Assembly: GCF_012927125.1 (NCBI RefSeq)
Contig: NZ_JABBFZ010000002.1
Location: 124,001 to 188,000, forward strand
Reading direction: 5' to 3'
DNA length: 64,000 nucleotides
Source: Paraburkholderia antibiotica
GTDB lineage: Bacteria > Pseudomonadota > Gammaproteobacteria > Burkholderiales > Burkholderiaceae
This document shows positions 1-7,498 of the stretch, piece by piece (positions within the stretch are counted from its first letter, which is position 1; the number at the start of each line of letters is the position of its first letter). Both the position numbers and the translations under genes were made by a program. The notes under the pieces were generated by a model. That model saw only the letters and a list, made by a program, of their open reading frames with translations. It was not told the DNA's origin and did no database searches.

Positions 1-143
1 ATCACCAGTCGTCCAACCGCGTCGATCTTGACCATCGCCGGGAACGCGTTGACGACCGCGTGCGGGTTGTCCGCTTCGATCGCCTCGATGATCGGACGCG
101 AATCGTCGTTGGCCTGAAAAGCAATGAATACGGAATCAGCCAT
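1..143 (-). CDS. dmpM: Phenol hydroxylase P2 regulatory subunit (DmpM-like), partial
   Basis: This is the first 47 codons of a MmoB/DmpM-family effector protein; the rest lies beyond the left edge. The family is a small cofactor-free protein that binds the oxygenase of multicomponent phenol hydroxylase and tunes turnover. The visible start MADSVFIAFQANDDSR and the later NPHAVVNAFPAMVKID fit the DmpM N-terminal region. The ATG lies inside the end of the P1 gene (ATGGCTGA overlap), so the two are translationally coupled. Family assignment rests on a partial sequence plus strong context, with P0 and P1 directly upstream. Confidence 0.85.
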   Translation of the reverse strand, partial: MADSVFIAFQANDDSRPIIEAIEADNPHAVVNAFPAMVKIDAVGRLV

Positions 144-1173
144 GGTTCGTCTCCTTGCGGTCCTGCTCGGCTGTGATCGACACGCCCTGCTTCTGTACCC
201 GCGCATCGAAGCTCGCGGCGATCTCCTGCAACGCCGCGTCGCCCTCCTGCGCGCCGAGCGCTTCGAGCGCGAACGGCCGCAACGCATCGAACACCCGCGC
301 GCGCCACTTCGCGATCCACTGCGCGAGCAACGCCGCGTTCTCCGCCGACTCCGCCGCCGCGGTCTTCAGCGTCGCGTCGACCCAGCGGCTGGTTTCGTCG
401 AACCAACTGCTTGCGAACTCGTTCAGCATGCCAAGCGCCGCGCCGTACTCCTTCGACAGACGCAGGTCGAGATGGCGGTACACGAGCGGATAAAGCAGCC
501 CGTCGAGCACGACGTTCTGCGCGACGTAAGTCTCGAACCAGTCCTTCACGACCATCGTGTCCTCGGCCACGCGGCGCAGGCCCTGCCACATCGGATCGTT
601 GAGCCAGCGCTCCTTGCCTTCGACGAGCGACGTACCCGCATTACCGTCGAGCAACAGGCCGAGTCGCGACAGGTACTGCGCTATGCCGAGCCGGTCCATC
701 GAATGAAACATCGTCGCCTGCGTGATCGCGGTGCCCCAGCCGTAGCCGGTCACGAAGCAGTTGTTGGTGTTGGCCGCCCATTCGAGGTGCCGCAGCGGCA
801 CCATCAGCGCGGCAATGCGCGCCTTCGCGTCGTCCGGCAAATCGGCGAGCAGACGCCGCCGCGTGACGAACTCGATGTTCTTTTCCATTGCATCCTGCTG
901 CCGCGCGCGAGCAATCGTGTACGTGCCGTAGTAGTACTGGCGCGGGTCCTTGAACGCGTACCAGTCGTTCATGCGGATCGCCGTGCGGCCCTTGTCGTAG
1001 AGCGCGAAGCCGGGCTGCCACAGCGGCCGGTAATGGAAGTTGTCTTCGGGCTGCAGCTCCAGCGTCGCTTCCTGATAGCGCGATGCCGGCTTGTCCGCGC
1101 CGAGCCGTCTCGCGACATGCGAGAAGGTCTGGCGGATCTGCTGGACCGAAGAGGTCTTGATGTCGATCTGCAT
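136..1173 (-). CDS. dmpL: Phenol hydroxylase P1 oxygenase subunit (DmpL-like)
   Basis: 345 residues, the usual size of the beta subunit of the multicomponent phenol hydroxylase oxygenase. This soluble diiron enzyme converts phenol to catechol with NADH and O2. The beta subunit carries no iron but scaffolds the alpha subunit; the sequence is helical and includes motifs such as YYYGTYTIARARQQDAMEKN and MFHSMDRLGIAQYLSRLG that fit this subunit. A strong ribosome site (AAGGAGA) sits just upstream of the ATG. The stop overlaps the P2 start by 8 bases. The alpha subunit (P3) should follow outside the window. Confidence 0.92.
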   Translation of the reverse strand: MQIDIKTSSVQQIRQTFSHVARRLGADKPASRYQEATLELQPEDNFHYRPLWQPGFALYDKGRTAIRMNDWYAFKDPRQYYYGTYTIARARQQDAMEKNIEFVTRRRLLADLPDDAKARIAALMVPLRHLEWAANTNNCFVTGYGWGTAITQATMFHSMDRLGIAQYLSRLGLLLDGNAGTSLVEGKERWLNDPMWQGLRRVAEDTMVVKDWFETYVAQNVVLDGLLYPLVYRHLDLRLSKEYGAALGMLNEFASSWFDETSRWVDATLKTAAAESAENAALLAQWIAKWRARVFDALRPFALEALGAQEGDAALQEIAASFDARVQKQGVSITAEQDRKETNHG

Positions 1174-1258
1174 GAGTTGTCTCCTTCGTTTTCTCTGCGG
1201 GCTTATGTGAAGCTGATGTGAGGCTTTGCGGTGGTGTGCTCGCCGGTGCTTCGCGGGA

Positions 1259-1534
1259 CTATTCGGTGACGCCGGGCTGGCCGTAGCGCCACTTCAGCTG
1301 TTCGAGGTCGAGCGCGTGCGCTTCGTCGTCGCTCAACTGGCACACGTGATGGGTCGCGCAAAAGGACTCGTAGTCCCGCGTGCTCATCACGAGCTCGACG
1401 CTCAGGCCCGGATCGCCGATCGAAAAATCGAACTCGACGAAGCCGTCGTCGCGCCGTTCGCGCACGCGGACATAGCGCCGCGTCACGTCGAAAGCTTGCG
1501 CAACCGGTTCGGCGTAGGGTGAATGCGGGGGCAT
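1259..1534 (-). CDS. dmpK: Phenol hydroxylase P0 assembly subunit (DmpK-like)
   Basis: 91 residues, the size of the P0 protein that starts dmp-type operons. In the Pseudomonas system it is thought to help assemble the active oxygenase and is not a turnover component. The sequence (RRYVRVRERRDDGFVEFDFS ... DDEAHALDLEQLKWRYG) fits the phenol hydroxylase subunit family. The frame stays open upstream to 1672, but the ATG at 1534 is preceded by AAGGAGA at good spacing. The upstream extension is leader DNA containing a tandem repeat, so 1534 is preferred. It is the first gene after the sigma-54 promoter at 1698-1713. Confidence 0.9.
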   Translation of the reverse strand: MPPHSPYAEPVAQAFDVTRRYVRVRERRDDGFVEFDFSIGDPGLSVELVMSTRDYESFCATHHVCQLSDDEAHALDLEQLKWRYGQPGVTE

Positions 1535-1632
1535 CGCCGTCTCCTTGTGTTTTTGCGTGGCCGGCCGTCGTGCGCTGCGATACGTGACTGCCGTACGCGC
1601 GCCGATGGCCGATGCGTGGCTGCCCGCGTTTG

Positions 1633-1672
1633 TCGATGCTTTGATCAATGCTTCGGTCGATGCTTTGATCAA
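1633..1672. repeat. 24-bp-period direct repeat with TTTGATCAA cores in the phenol operon leader
   Basis: The 16-base word TCGATGCTTTGATCAA occurs at 1633-1648 and 1657-1672, exactly 24 bp apart. Each copy holds TTTGATCAA, a perfect half of the XylR/DmpR-type site. Both lie downstream of the inferred sigma-54 start site (about +19 and +43), which is unexpected for an activator site. Confidence 0.75.
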
Positions 1673-1697
1673 AATCCCGCGGCAGCGCGCCTATTCA

Positions 1698-1713
1698 TGC
1701 AACCGCTATGCCA
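1698..1713 (-). promoter_or_regulatory. Sigma-54 (-24/-12) promoter of the phenol hydroxylase operon
   Basis: On the minus strand the sequence reads TGGCAT-N5-TTGCA, matching the sigma-54 consensus (TGGCAC-N5-TTGCW) with the conserved GG and GC dinucleotides at correct spacing. Transcription would start near 1687, leaving a leader of about 150 bases before P0. A sigma-54-dependent activator gene is divergent at 2017, as expected for dmp-type operons. Confidence 0.85.
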
Positions 1714-1835
1714 ATGCCGCGCGAAAAGCGCCGCGGCGCGCGGCGAAAAGCGCACAATCCCTTGTGAATCAACGGGTAAGCGCCGCGAAAAAACTGCCGG
1801 CGAGCTTGAGCCGCGAAAACCGCGCAACTTTGCGC

Positions 1836-1851
1836 TCGATCAAATGATCGA
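1836..1851. promoter_or_regulatory. Upstream activator site 1 for the DmpR/XylR-type regulator
   Basis: TCGATCAAATGATCGA is an inverted repeat (7-base arms, 2-base spacer). It matches 13 of 16 positions of the XylR/DmpR activator site TTGATCAATTGATCAA as I recall it. Its centre is about 156 bp upstream of the inferred start at 1687, the usual distance for DNA-looping activators of this family. Confidence 0.7.
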
Positions 1852-1878
1852 AATCGGAGCCCCGCCCGCATTGGGCGG

Positions 1879-1895
1879 CCGATCAAATCGGTATC
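1879..1895. promoter_or_regulatory. Probable upstream activator site 2
   Basis: CCGATCAAATCGGTATC resembles site 1 with one degenerate half; its first 13 bases are a palindrome (CCGAT-3-ATCGG). Its centre is about 43 bp beyond site 1, close to four helical turns, so both would face the same side of the DNA. DmpR/XylR promoters normally carry two such sites. Confidence 0.5.
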
Positions 1896-2016
1896 AGGGA
1901 ACACCCGAGGCCGGCCGCGCGCGATTCGTCATGCAGCCGCGCGCGCGACATTGCATACTGACGGCCCGGCATCGGCCGGCATAAAAAATCAGCCACGTGG
2001 TTGGAGACGAATTTCG

Positions 2017-3933
2017 ATGGTCACCCGAATCAAGCCCAGCGGGAATCCGCGCATGTCGATGGTGTCGCCGCAGGGCGCGTGCGTCGACAGCCTGCGCTAT
2101 CCGGACATCGCGGACCTGATGTCGAGGCTGCACTTCTCGCCCGGCGACGGGCGCATCTGGCTCGGCGATCAACGCATGCTGCTCGTGCATACCGGCTCGG
2201 TCGGTGTGATGCGGCGCGAGCTGATCGACAGTCTCGGCATCGACGCGGCGCGCGGCCTGCTCACGCGGATGGGCTACAACTCCGGCGCGCGCGACGCCGA
2301 ACTCGCGCGCAAGGTGCGCCCCGACAGCTCGATCACCGAGATGTTCGCGGTCGGCCCGCAACTGCACATGCTCGAAGGTATGACCGTGGTCGAACCGGTG
2401 CGGCTCGAACTCGATGTCGAAAAAGGTCAGTACTACGGCGAATTCGTCTGGAAGAACTGCGCGGAAGACGAAGAGCACGTGCGCATCTACGGCATCGGCG
2501 CGGAGCCGGTGTGCTGGACGCAGATCGGCTATGCGTCGGGTTATACGAGCGTGTTCATGGGCCGGCCGATCGTCTATCGCGAGGTCGAGTGCCGCGCGCT
2601 CGGACAGTCGCAATGCCGGATCGTCGGCAAGCCGGTCGAGGAATGGGGCGACGAAGCCGCCGACGATCTGCGCTTCATGCAGGCGCAGTCGTTTACGCAG
2701 GGGTTGTCGGTGGCGGCGGCCAAGCGTGAAATCAGGAGCGAAACGCAGCACGAACCTAAGGACGAACCTAAGCGCGAACGCAAACACGCCGAGCCCCACG
2801 CGTCGCAACGCGATCTTGCCCCGCAGACGAACGCGCCCCTGCTCGGCGAATCGCGCCCACCGACGCCCACCGCGTTCGGCGACGACAACATGGTCGGCGC
2901 GTCGCCCGGTTTCAACGCGGTCTGCCATATGATCCGGCGCGTCGCGAACACCCGCGCGACCGTGCTGTTTCTCGGCGAAAGCGGCGTCGGCAAGGAAGTG
3001 TGCGCGCGCACGCTGCACCGGATCAGCGCATGTGGCGACGGTCCGTTCGTCGCGGTCAACTGCGCGGCGATTCCGGAGGCGCTGGTCGAGTCGGAGCTGT
3101 TCGGCGTCGAGCGCGGCGGCTTCACGGATGCGACGCACAGCCGTCCGGGCCGCTTCGAGCGCGCCGACGGCGGCACGCTGTTTCTCGACGAGATCGGCAT
3201 TCTGAGTCTCACGGCGCAGGGCAAGTTGCTGCGCGCGCTGCAGGAAGGCGAGATCGAGCGGGTCGGCGATACGCAGACGCGCCGCGTCAACGTGCGCGTG
3301 ATCGCGGCGACCAATCTCGATCTGAAGGACGAGATTCGCGCGGGCCGCTTCAGGGAAGACCTGTATTTCCGCCTGAACGTGTTTCCGATTCGCGTGCCGT
3401 CGCTGCGCGAGCGGCGCGAGGATTTGCCGGTGCTGCTCAATCACATGCTGCACAAGTACCGCGAACGACATGCGCGCGACGTGACCGGCTTCACCGGCCG
3501 CGCGCTCGATGCACTACTCAGCTACGGCTGGCCCGGCAATATCCGCGAGATGGAAAACCTCGTCGAACGCGGTGTGATTCTCGCGCCGGACGGCGGCGCG
3601 ATCGATATCGGCCATCTGTTCACGAGCGGCGAAACGATCGACGCGCAACTGTTCGGCCTCGGCACCAACGGCTCGCTGACGCCGTCGGCCTCGCTGCTCG
3701 ATCAGCAGGCGGGCACCGGCGGCGAAGTGGAACGCGTGGTCAGAAAGGTCAACGATCTGCTGATGGGCGCGAGCGGCGACATCGATCCGACCTCGCTCGA
3801 CGATATCGAAACCGCGCTGCTGAAAAGCGCGGTGCAACGCGCGCAGGGCAATCTGTCGGCGGCTGCGCGCACGTTGGGGATCACGCGACCGCAACTGGTC
3901 TACCGGTTGAAAAGCCGCGGGTTGCGCGTGTAG
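2017..3933 (+). CDS. dmpR: Sigma-54-dependent phenol-responsive activator (DmpR/MopR/PoxR family)
   Basis: 638 residues. An N-terminal XylR_N/V4R sensor (about 25-230) is followed by a charged linker, an AAA+ domain (Walker A GESGVGKE at 320-327; Walker B GGTLFLDEI near 385) and a C-terminal Fis-type helix-turn-helix. Aligning by eye to MopR, the phenol contacts (H117, W145) and zinc ligands (C166, E189, C192, C200) are all present at exact spacing, so phenol or simple alkylphenols are the likely inducers. The sigma-54 contact loop reads GGFTDA (367-372) instead of GAFTGA. A 12-bp tandem repeat lengthens the linker near residues 245-255. The ATG at 2017 has GGAG upstream. It is divergent from the operon it should activate. 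Confidence 0.93.
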   Translation: MVTRIKPSGNPRMSMVSPQGACVDSLRYPDIADLMSRLHFSPGDGRIWLGDQRMLLVHTGSVGVMRRELIDSLGIDAARGLLTRMGYNSGARDAELARKVRPDSSITEMFAVGPQLHMLEGMTVVEPVRLELDVEKGQYYGEFVWKNCAEDEEHVRIYGIGAEPVCWTQIGYASGYTSVFMGRPIVYREVECRALGQSQCRIVGKPVEEWGDEAADDLRFMQAQSFTQGLSVAAAKREIRSETQHEPKDEPKRERKHAEPHASQRDLAPQTNAPLLGESRPPTPTAFGDDNMVGASPGFNAVCHMIRRVANTRATVLFLGESGVGKEVCARTLHRISACGDGPFVAVNCAAIPEALVESELFGVERGGFTDATHSRPGRFERADGGTLFLDEIGILSLTAQGKLLRALQEGEIERVGDTQTRRVNVRVIAATNLDLKDEIRAGRFREDLYFRLNVFPIRVPSLRERREDLPVLLNHMLHKYRERHARDVTGFTGRALDALLSYGWPGNIREMENLVERGVILAPDGGAIDIGHLFTSGETIDAQLFGLGTNGSLTPSASLLDQQAGTGGEVERVVRKVNDLLMGASGDIDPTSLDDIETALLKSAVQRAQGNLSAAARTLGITRPQLVYRLKSRGLRV

Positions 3934-3976
3934 GCGAAACGCAGAACGCGGGCCGTGGGCGGTGGGCCGCAAAGGC

Positions 3977-4588
3977 TCAGCCCTGCTCCCGACCCGAGCG
4001 GCGGAATTCGTCGACCAGCTTGTCGACGATATGGTTCAGCTGACCGCGCTCCTCGGCGGACAACACCGACAGGATCTCCGTTTCCAGCACCTGCCCCAGC
4101 TCGTCGCTGGACGCGCGGGTGCGCTTGCCGGCCGCGGTCGCCCATAGCTGGAAATGCCGTGCGTCGTCGGGATGGATCGAGCGCCGCACCAGCTTGCGTT
4201 CGATCAGATCCGCAACCAGCTTCGACAGCAGCGTCTTTTCGATCAGCGTCAGTTCTTTCAGCGTGGTCGCGGTGATCCCCGGCGTATCGCAGATGATCCG
4301 CAGCACCCGCAGCGAGCGCACGTCGAGCCCCACTGCGGGCCGGTACGCCGCGTTCGCGCGGCTGATCATTTCGCTCTTGATCAGATCGAGCTTGAAGGTC
4401 AGAAAGAAGGACGCGCCGCGCGTTGCCGCGACTGCGTCCTGCACGTCGGCGCTCGAGATATCGCCAGATGTGGCGTTCTCCGTGTCGTCAACGAGACCGT
4501 TCGACGTCTCTTCGCCCGACACGTCCTCGTTCTTCGCATGGTTCTTCGCCGCGCCTGTCCGTGCCGCCGCTCGCGTGCCTGCTCGCAT
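3977..4588 (-). CDS. MarR-family transcriptional regulator
   Basis: 203 residues with a winged-helix MarR core at about 65-195 (LRVLRIICDTPGITATTLKE, then LIEKTLLSKLVADLIERKLV, the recognition helix, and RRSIHPDDARHFQLW, the wing). A polar N-terminal tail of about 55 residues, rich in D, E, S and N, precedes the core; this is longer than usual and the start could be internal. It is divergent from the amidohydrolase at 4845 and separated by a palindrome over the promoter. It most likely represses the amidohydrolase-transporter operon and is relieved by that pathway's substrate. The ligand is not evident from sequence. Confidence 0.85.
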   Translation of the reverse strand: MRAGTRAAARTGAAKNHAKNEDVSGEETSNGLVDDTENATSGDISSADVQDAVAATRGASFFLTFKLDLIKSEMISRANAAYRPAVGLDVRSLRVLRIICDTPGITATTLKELTLIEKTLLSKLVADLIERKLVRRSIHPDDARHFQLWATAAGKRTRASSDELGQVLETEILSVLSAEERGQLNHIVDKLVDEFRRSGREQG

Positions 4589-4740
4589 CTGATTGCGTCC
4601 TGTCTGAAGACTTTACTTAACAAGAAATTCGCTGAGCCGGCGCGTGCCTGAATGCCCAGTCTGCGCGCTGATCGGCGCGCCGCCGGCTCAACGAGGATGA
4701 TAGCCCAGCCCACCCGCTTTCATCGACTATCAGGGAAAAG

Positions 4741-4765
4741 CATTAGTTGAAAACATCAACTAATG
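4741..4765. promoter_or_regulatory. Perfect inverted repeat, probable MarR operator
   Basis: CATTAGTTGA and TCAACTAATG form perfect 10-base arms around a 5-base spacer. The site is AT-rich in a GC-rich region and lies between the divergent MarR and amidohydrolase genes. It overlaps the -35 box and spacer of the promoter at 4747-4774, so binding there would block transcription. Confidence 0.75.
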
Positions 4766-4774
4766 AATTATTCT
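4747..4774 (+). promoter_or_regulatory. Putative sigma-70 promoter of the amidohydrolase operon
   Basis: TTGAAA (4747-4752) and TATTCT (4769-4774) are separated by 16 bases and match the consensus at 5/6 and 4/6. They lie about 70 bases upstream of the amidohydrolase start and are overlapped by the inverted repeat. Confidence 0.5.
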
Positions 4775-4844
4775 ACGACTCGAACGGGCCGCCTGGATCG
4801 TGCGGGCGGAGCACACTCATCCATCACAGCGAGACTTGGGCGAT

Positions 4845-5999
4845 ATGCAAACGGACAGTGAATTGAAAGCGCTTGGCGAACAGATGCGAACCTGGCGCAG
4901 AGACATCCACCAGCATCCGGAGCTCGGCTTTCACGAGCATCGCACGGCGGGCCTCGTCGCGAAGCTGCTCGCCGACTGGGCGATCGACGTGCAGACCGGC
5001 ATCGGCGGCACCGGTGTGGTCGGCACGATTCGCGGCACGCGCGGCGACGGTCCCGCGATCGGCCTGCGCGCCGACATGGACGCGCTGCCGATGAGCGAAA
5101 AAGGCACGCCCGCGCATCGTTCCACGCACGACAACGTATTCCACGGCTGCGGCCACGATGGCCACACCGCGATTCTGCTCGGCGTCGCCAAACATCTCGC
5201 CGCGCATCGCGACTTTCGCGGCACCGTGCATCTGATCTTCCAGCCGGCCGAGGAAACGCTGCGCGGCGGCTCGGCGATGATCAGCGACGGCCTGTTCGAG
5301 CGCTTCCATTGCGACGAAATCTACGCACTGCACAACAACAACCAGTTGCCCGCCGGCAAGGTCGGCGTGCGCAGCGGCGCGATCCTGTCGGCGTGCGACC
5401 TGTTCCGGATCACCGTCAAGGGCATCGGCAGCCACGCGGCGATGCCGCACAAGTCGATCGATCCGCTGATCGTCGGCACCACGCTCGTGCAGTCGATCCA
5501 GAGCATCGTGAGCCGCAATATCGATCCGCTCGACACTGCCGTGGTCAGCGTCTGCAAGTTCCTGTCGGGCACCGCGATCAACGTGATTCCCGACACCGCC
5601 GTGCTCGAAGGCACGGTGCGCACGCTGTCGGTCGCAGCTCAACACACCACGCTCGCGCGGCTGCGCGCGATCTGCGAGGGCGCCGCGACGATGTACGGCT
5701 GCGAGGTGAACTTCGAGCATCTGCAGACCTCGCCGCCGACGCTGAACACGCCCGCCGAAACCGACACGGTGCGGCGCGCGGCCGAACGCGTGATCGGCGC
5801 GGACAACGTGATCGTCGACGTCGCGCCGTTGATGGCCTCCGAAGACTTCGCATTCATGCTGGAGCAGCGTCCGGGCTCGTACTTCTTCCTCGGCCACGAC
5901 GGACTCACCTGCCACCACCCCGAATTCGATTTCGACGACGACACCGCGCCCACCGGCGCGGCCGTATTCATCGAAATCGTGCGGCAACGGCTCGGCTAA
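4845..5999 (+). CDS. M20 family amidohydrolase (hippurate / N-acyl-amino-acid hydrolase type)
   Basis: 384 residues, typical of M20D metal-dependent amidohydrolases that release an acid from an N-acyl amino acid (hippurate, indole-3-acetyl conjugates). Metal-site motifs are visible: CGHDGHT (C102, H104), the PAEE pair (E136-E137) and SHAAMPH in the dimerisation-domain region. The ATG at 4845 is chosen over an upstream GTG at 4800 because the conserved N-terminus begins there, although its ribosome site is weak. An MHS transporter follows 35 bp downstream, suggesting uptake and cleavage of one conjugate. The substrate cannot be read from sequence. Confidence 0.9.
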   Translation: MQTDSELKALGEQMRTWRRDIHQHPELGFHEHRTAGLVAKLLADWAIDVQTGIGGTGVVGTIRGTRGDGPAIGLRADMDALPMSEKGTPAHRSTHDNVFHGCGHDGHTAILLGVAKHLAAHRDFRGTVHLIFQPAEETLRGGSAMISDGLFERFHCDEIYALHNNNQLPAGKVGVRSGAILSACDLFRITVKGIGSHAAMPHKSIDPLIVGTTLVQSIQSIVSRNIDPLDTAVVSVCKFLSGTAINVIPDTAVLEGTVRTLSVAAQHTTLARLRAICEGAATMYGCEVNFEHLQTSPPTLNTPAETDTVRRAAERVIGADNVIVDVAPLMASEDFAFMLEQRPGSYFFLGHDGLTCHHPEFDFDDDTAPTGAAVFIEIVRQRLG

Positions 6000-6034
6000 G
6001 CCCACTTCAGGCAAGCGATCAGAGGAGAACGGCA

Positions 6035-7351
6035 ATGAACAATCAAGCGGCGCCATCGCCGGCGATGGTACGAAAGGTAGTGATTGCCTCGGTCCTGGGC
6101 AATGCGTTCGAATGGTTCGACTTCGCGATTTACGGCCTGTTCGCCGTGATGATCTCGAAGCTGTTTTTCCCGAGCGGCAACGACTTCGCGTCGATGCTGC
6201 TCACGCTCGCGACGTTCGGCGTCGGCTTCGCGGTGCGCCCGCTCGGCGGCGTGCTGCTCGGCCTGTACGGCGACCGCGTGGGCCGCAAGAAAGCGCTGTC
6301 GATGACGATCCTGCTGATGTCGATCGGCACCGGCATGATCGGTCTGTTGCCGACCTACGCGGCGATCGGCATCGCCGCGCCGATCCTGATGGTGCTCGCG
6401 CGGCTGATCCAGGGCTTCTCGGTGGGCGGCGAATTCAGCGGCGCGACCACGATGCTGGTCGAGTTCGCGCCGGCCAATCGCCGCGGCTTCTACGGCAGCT
6501 TCCAGATGTGCTCGCAGGCGCTGGCGTTTTCGCTCGGCGCGCTGGTCGCCTACCTGCTGACCGTGAACCTCGCGCCGCACGACCTCGAATCGTGGGGCTG
6601 GCGTCTGCCGTTCCTGCTCGGCATCCTGATCGGACCGGTCGGCTGGCTGATCCGCTCGACCGTCGACGAATCGCCGGAATTCCTCGCCTACGCGAGCGAG
6701 GTGCAACGCGGCAAGATCAAGCCGGTCGACACGCCGCTGCGCACCGTGTTCCGCGACTATCCGCGCGCCGTGCTCGGCAGCATCGGCATGTCGGTGGTGG
6801 GCACCGTCTCGGCTTACGTGTTCGTGTTCTTCCTGCCGATCTTCGCGAAGAAGCAGCTCGGCATGTCCGCCTCCGACGTGAACCTGAGCACCTTCATCGG
6901 CACGCTGGTCATCCTCGTGTTCTGCCCGCTCGCCGGCTACCTGTCGGATCGCTACGGCCGCAAGACGATCCTGCTGCCGGCGATCGTCGCGTACGGCATC
7001 GCGTCGTACGTGCTGTTCAAACAGTTCGTCAACGCGCCGAGCTTCGGCTCGCTGCTGGCGGTGCAGATCGGCGTGTCGTTCTTCATGAGCTTCTTCTGGG
7101 GCCCGACGCCGATCGTGCTGACCGAGGTGTTCCCCGTCAGCGTGCGTTCGACCGGCGCGGCGGTCACCTACAACCTCGCGGTGCTGATTTTCGGCGGCCT
7201 CGCGCCGTTCGTGAACACGTGGCTCGTGCACGTGACCGGCAGCAATCTCGCGCCGATCTACTACGTGATGACGAGCGTCGTGATCGGCCTGATCGGCGTG
7301 CTGGTGTTGCCGTCGAACGCGCGCCGCACGGCCGCGGGCTTCGCGACCTGA
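6035..7351 (+). CDS. MFS transporter of the metabolite:H+ symporter (MHS) family
   Basis: 438 residues with about 12 hydrophobic segments. MHS/ProP features include the N-terminal VLGNAFEWFDFAIYG, the loop 2-3 motif GxxxDRxGRKKAL (here GLYGDRVGRKKALS) and a second copy GYLSDRYGRKTIL at mid-protein. ARLIQGFSVGGEFSGA is the typical fourth/fifth-helix signature. AGAGGAGAA just before the ATG is a strong ribosome site. It is in an operon with the amidohydrolase, so it probably imports that enzyme's substrate, an organic acid or amide conjugate, by proton symport. Confidence 0.9.
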   Translation: MNNQAAPSPAMVRKVVIASVLGNAFEWFDFAIYGLFAVMISKLFFPSGNDFASMLLTLATFGVGFAVRPLGGVLLGLYGDRVGRKKALSMTILLMSIGTGMIGLLPTYAAIGIAAPILMVLARLIQGFSVGGEFSGATTMLVEFAPANRRGFYGSFQMCSQALAFSLGALVAYLLTVNLAPHDLESWGWRLPFLLGILIGPVGWLIRSTVDESPEFLAYASEVQRGKIKPVDTPLRTVFRDYPRAVLGSIGMSVVGTVSAYVFVFFLPIFAKKQLGMSASDVNLSTFIGTLVILVFCPLAGYLSDRYGRKTILLPAIVAYGIASYVLFKQFVNAPSFGSLLAVQIGVSFFMSFFWGPTPIVLTEVFPVSVRSTGAAVTYNLAVLIFGGLAPFVNTWLVHVTGSNLAPIYYVMTSVVIGLIGVLVLPSNARRTAAGFAT

Positions 7352-7372
7352 TTCGTGACCTGAGCCGCTGCC

Positions 7373-7401
7373 CCGGCCATCGCGAAGCTGGCGATGGCCG
7401 G
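7373..7401 (+). terminator. Strong hairpin after the transporter gene
   Basis: CCGGCCATCGC pairs perfectly with GCGATGGCCGG around a 7-base loop, 21 bases after the transporter stop. No T-tract follows, so it may stabilise the 3' end or act as a factor-assisted terminator. Confidence 0.5.
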
Positions 7402-7498
7402 ATGTCATGGCGTAAGCGGATTGAAGTCGCATGCAATCCGCACCGCGCGTCGCCCCGGAACCGCTAGAATCCGTTCGTTCCGGCGCCGGGGATAAACC

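Noticed and set aside
1259..1672. Longer P0 protein starting at 1672
   Set aside because: The extra residues encode the 24-bp repeat leader; the ATG at 1534 has a strong ribosome site.
1523..1984. Open frames in the phenol operon leader
   Set aside because: Low-complexity, cysteine/arginine-rich products. The region is better explained by regulatory sites.
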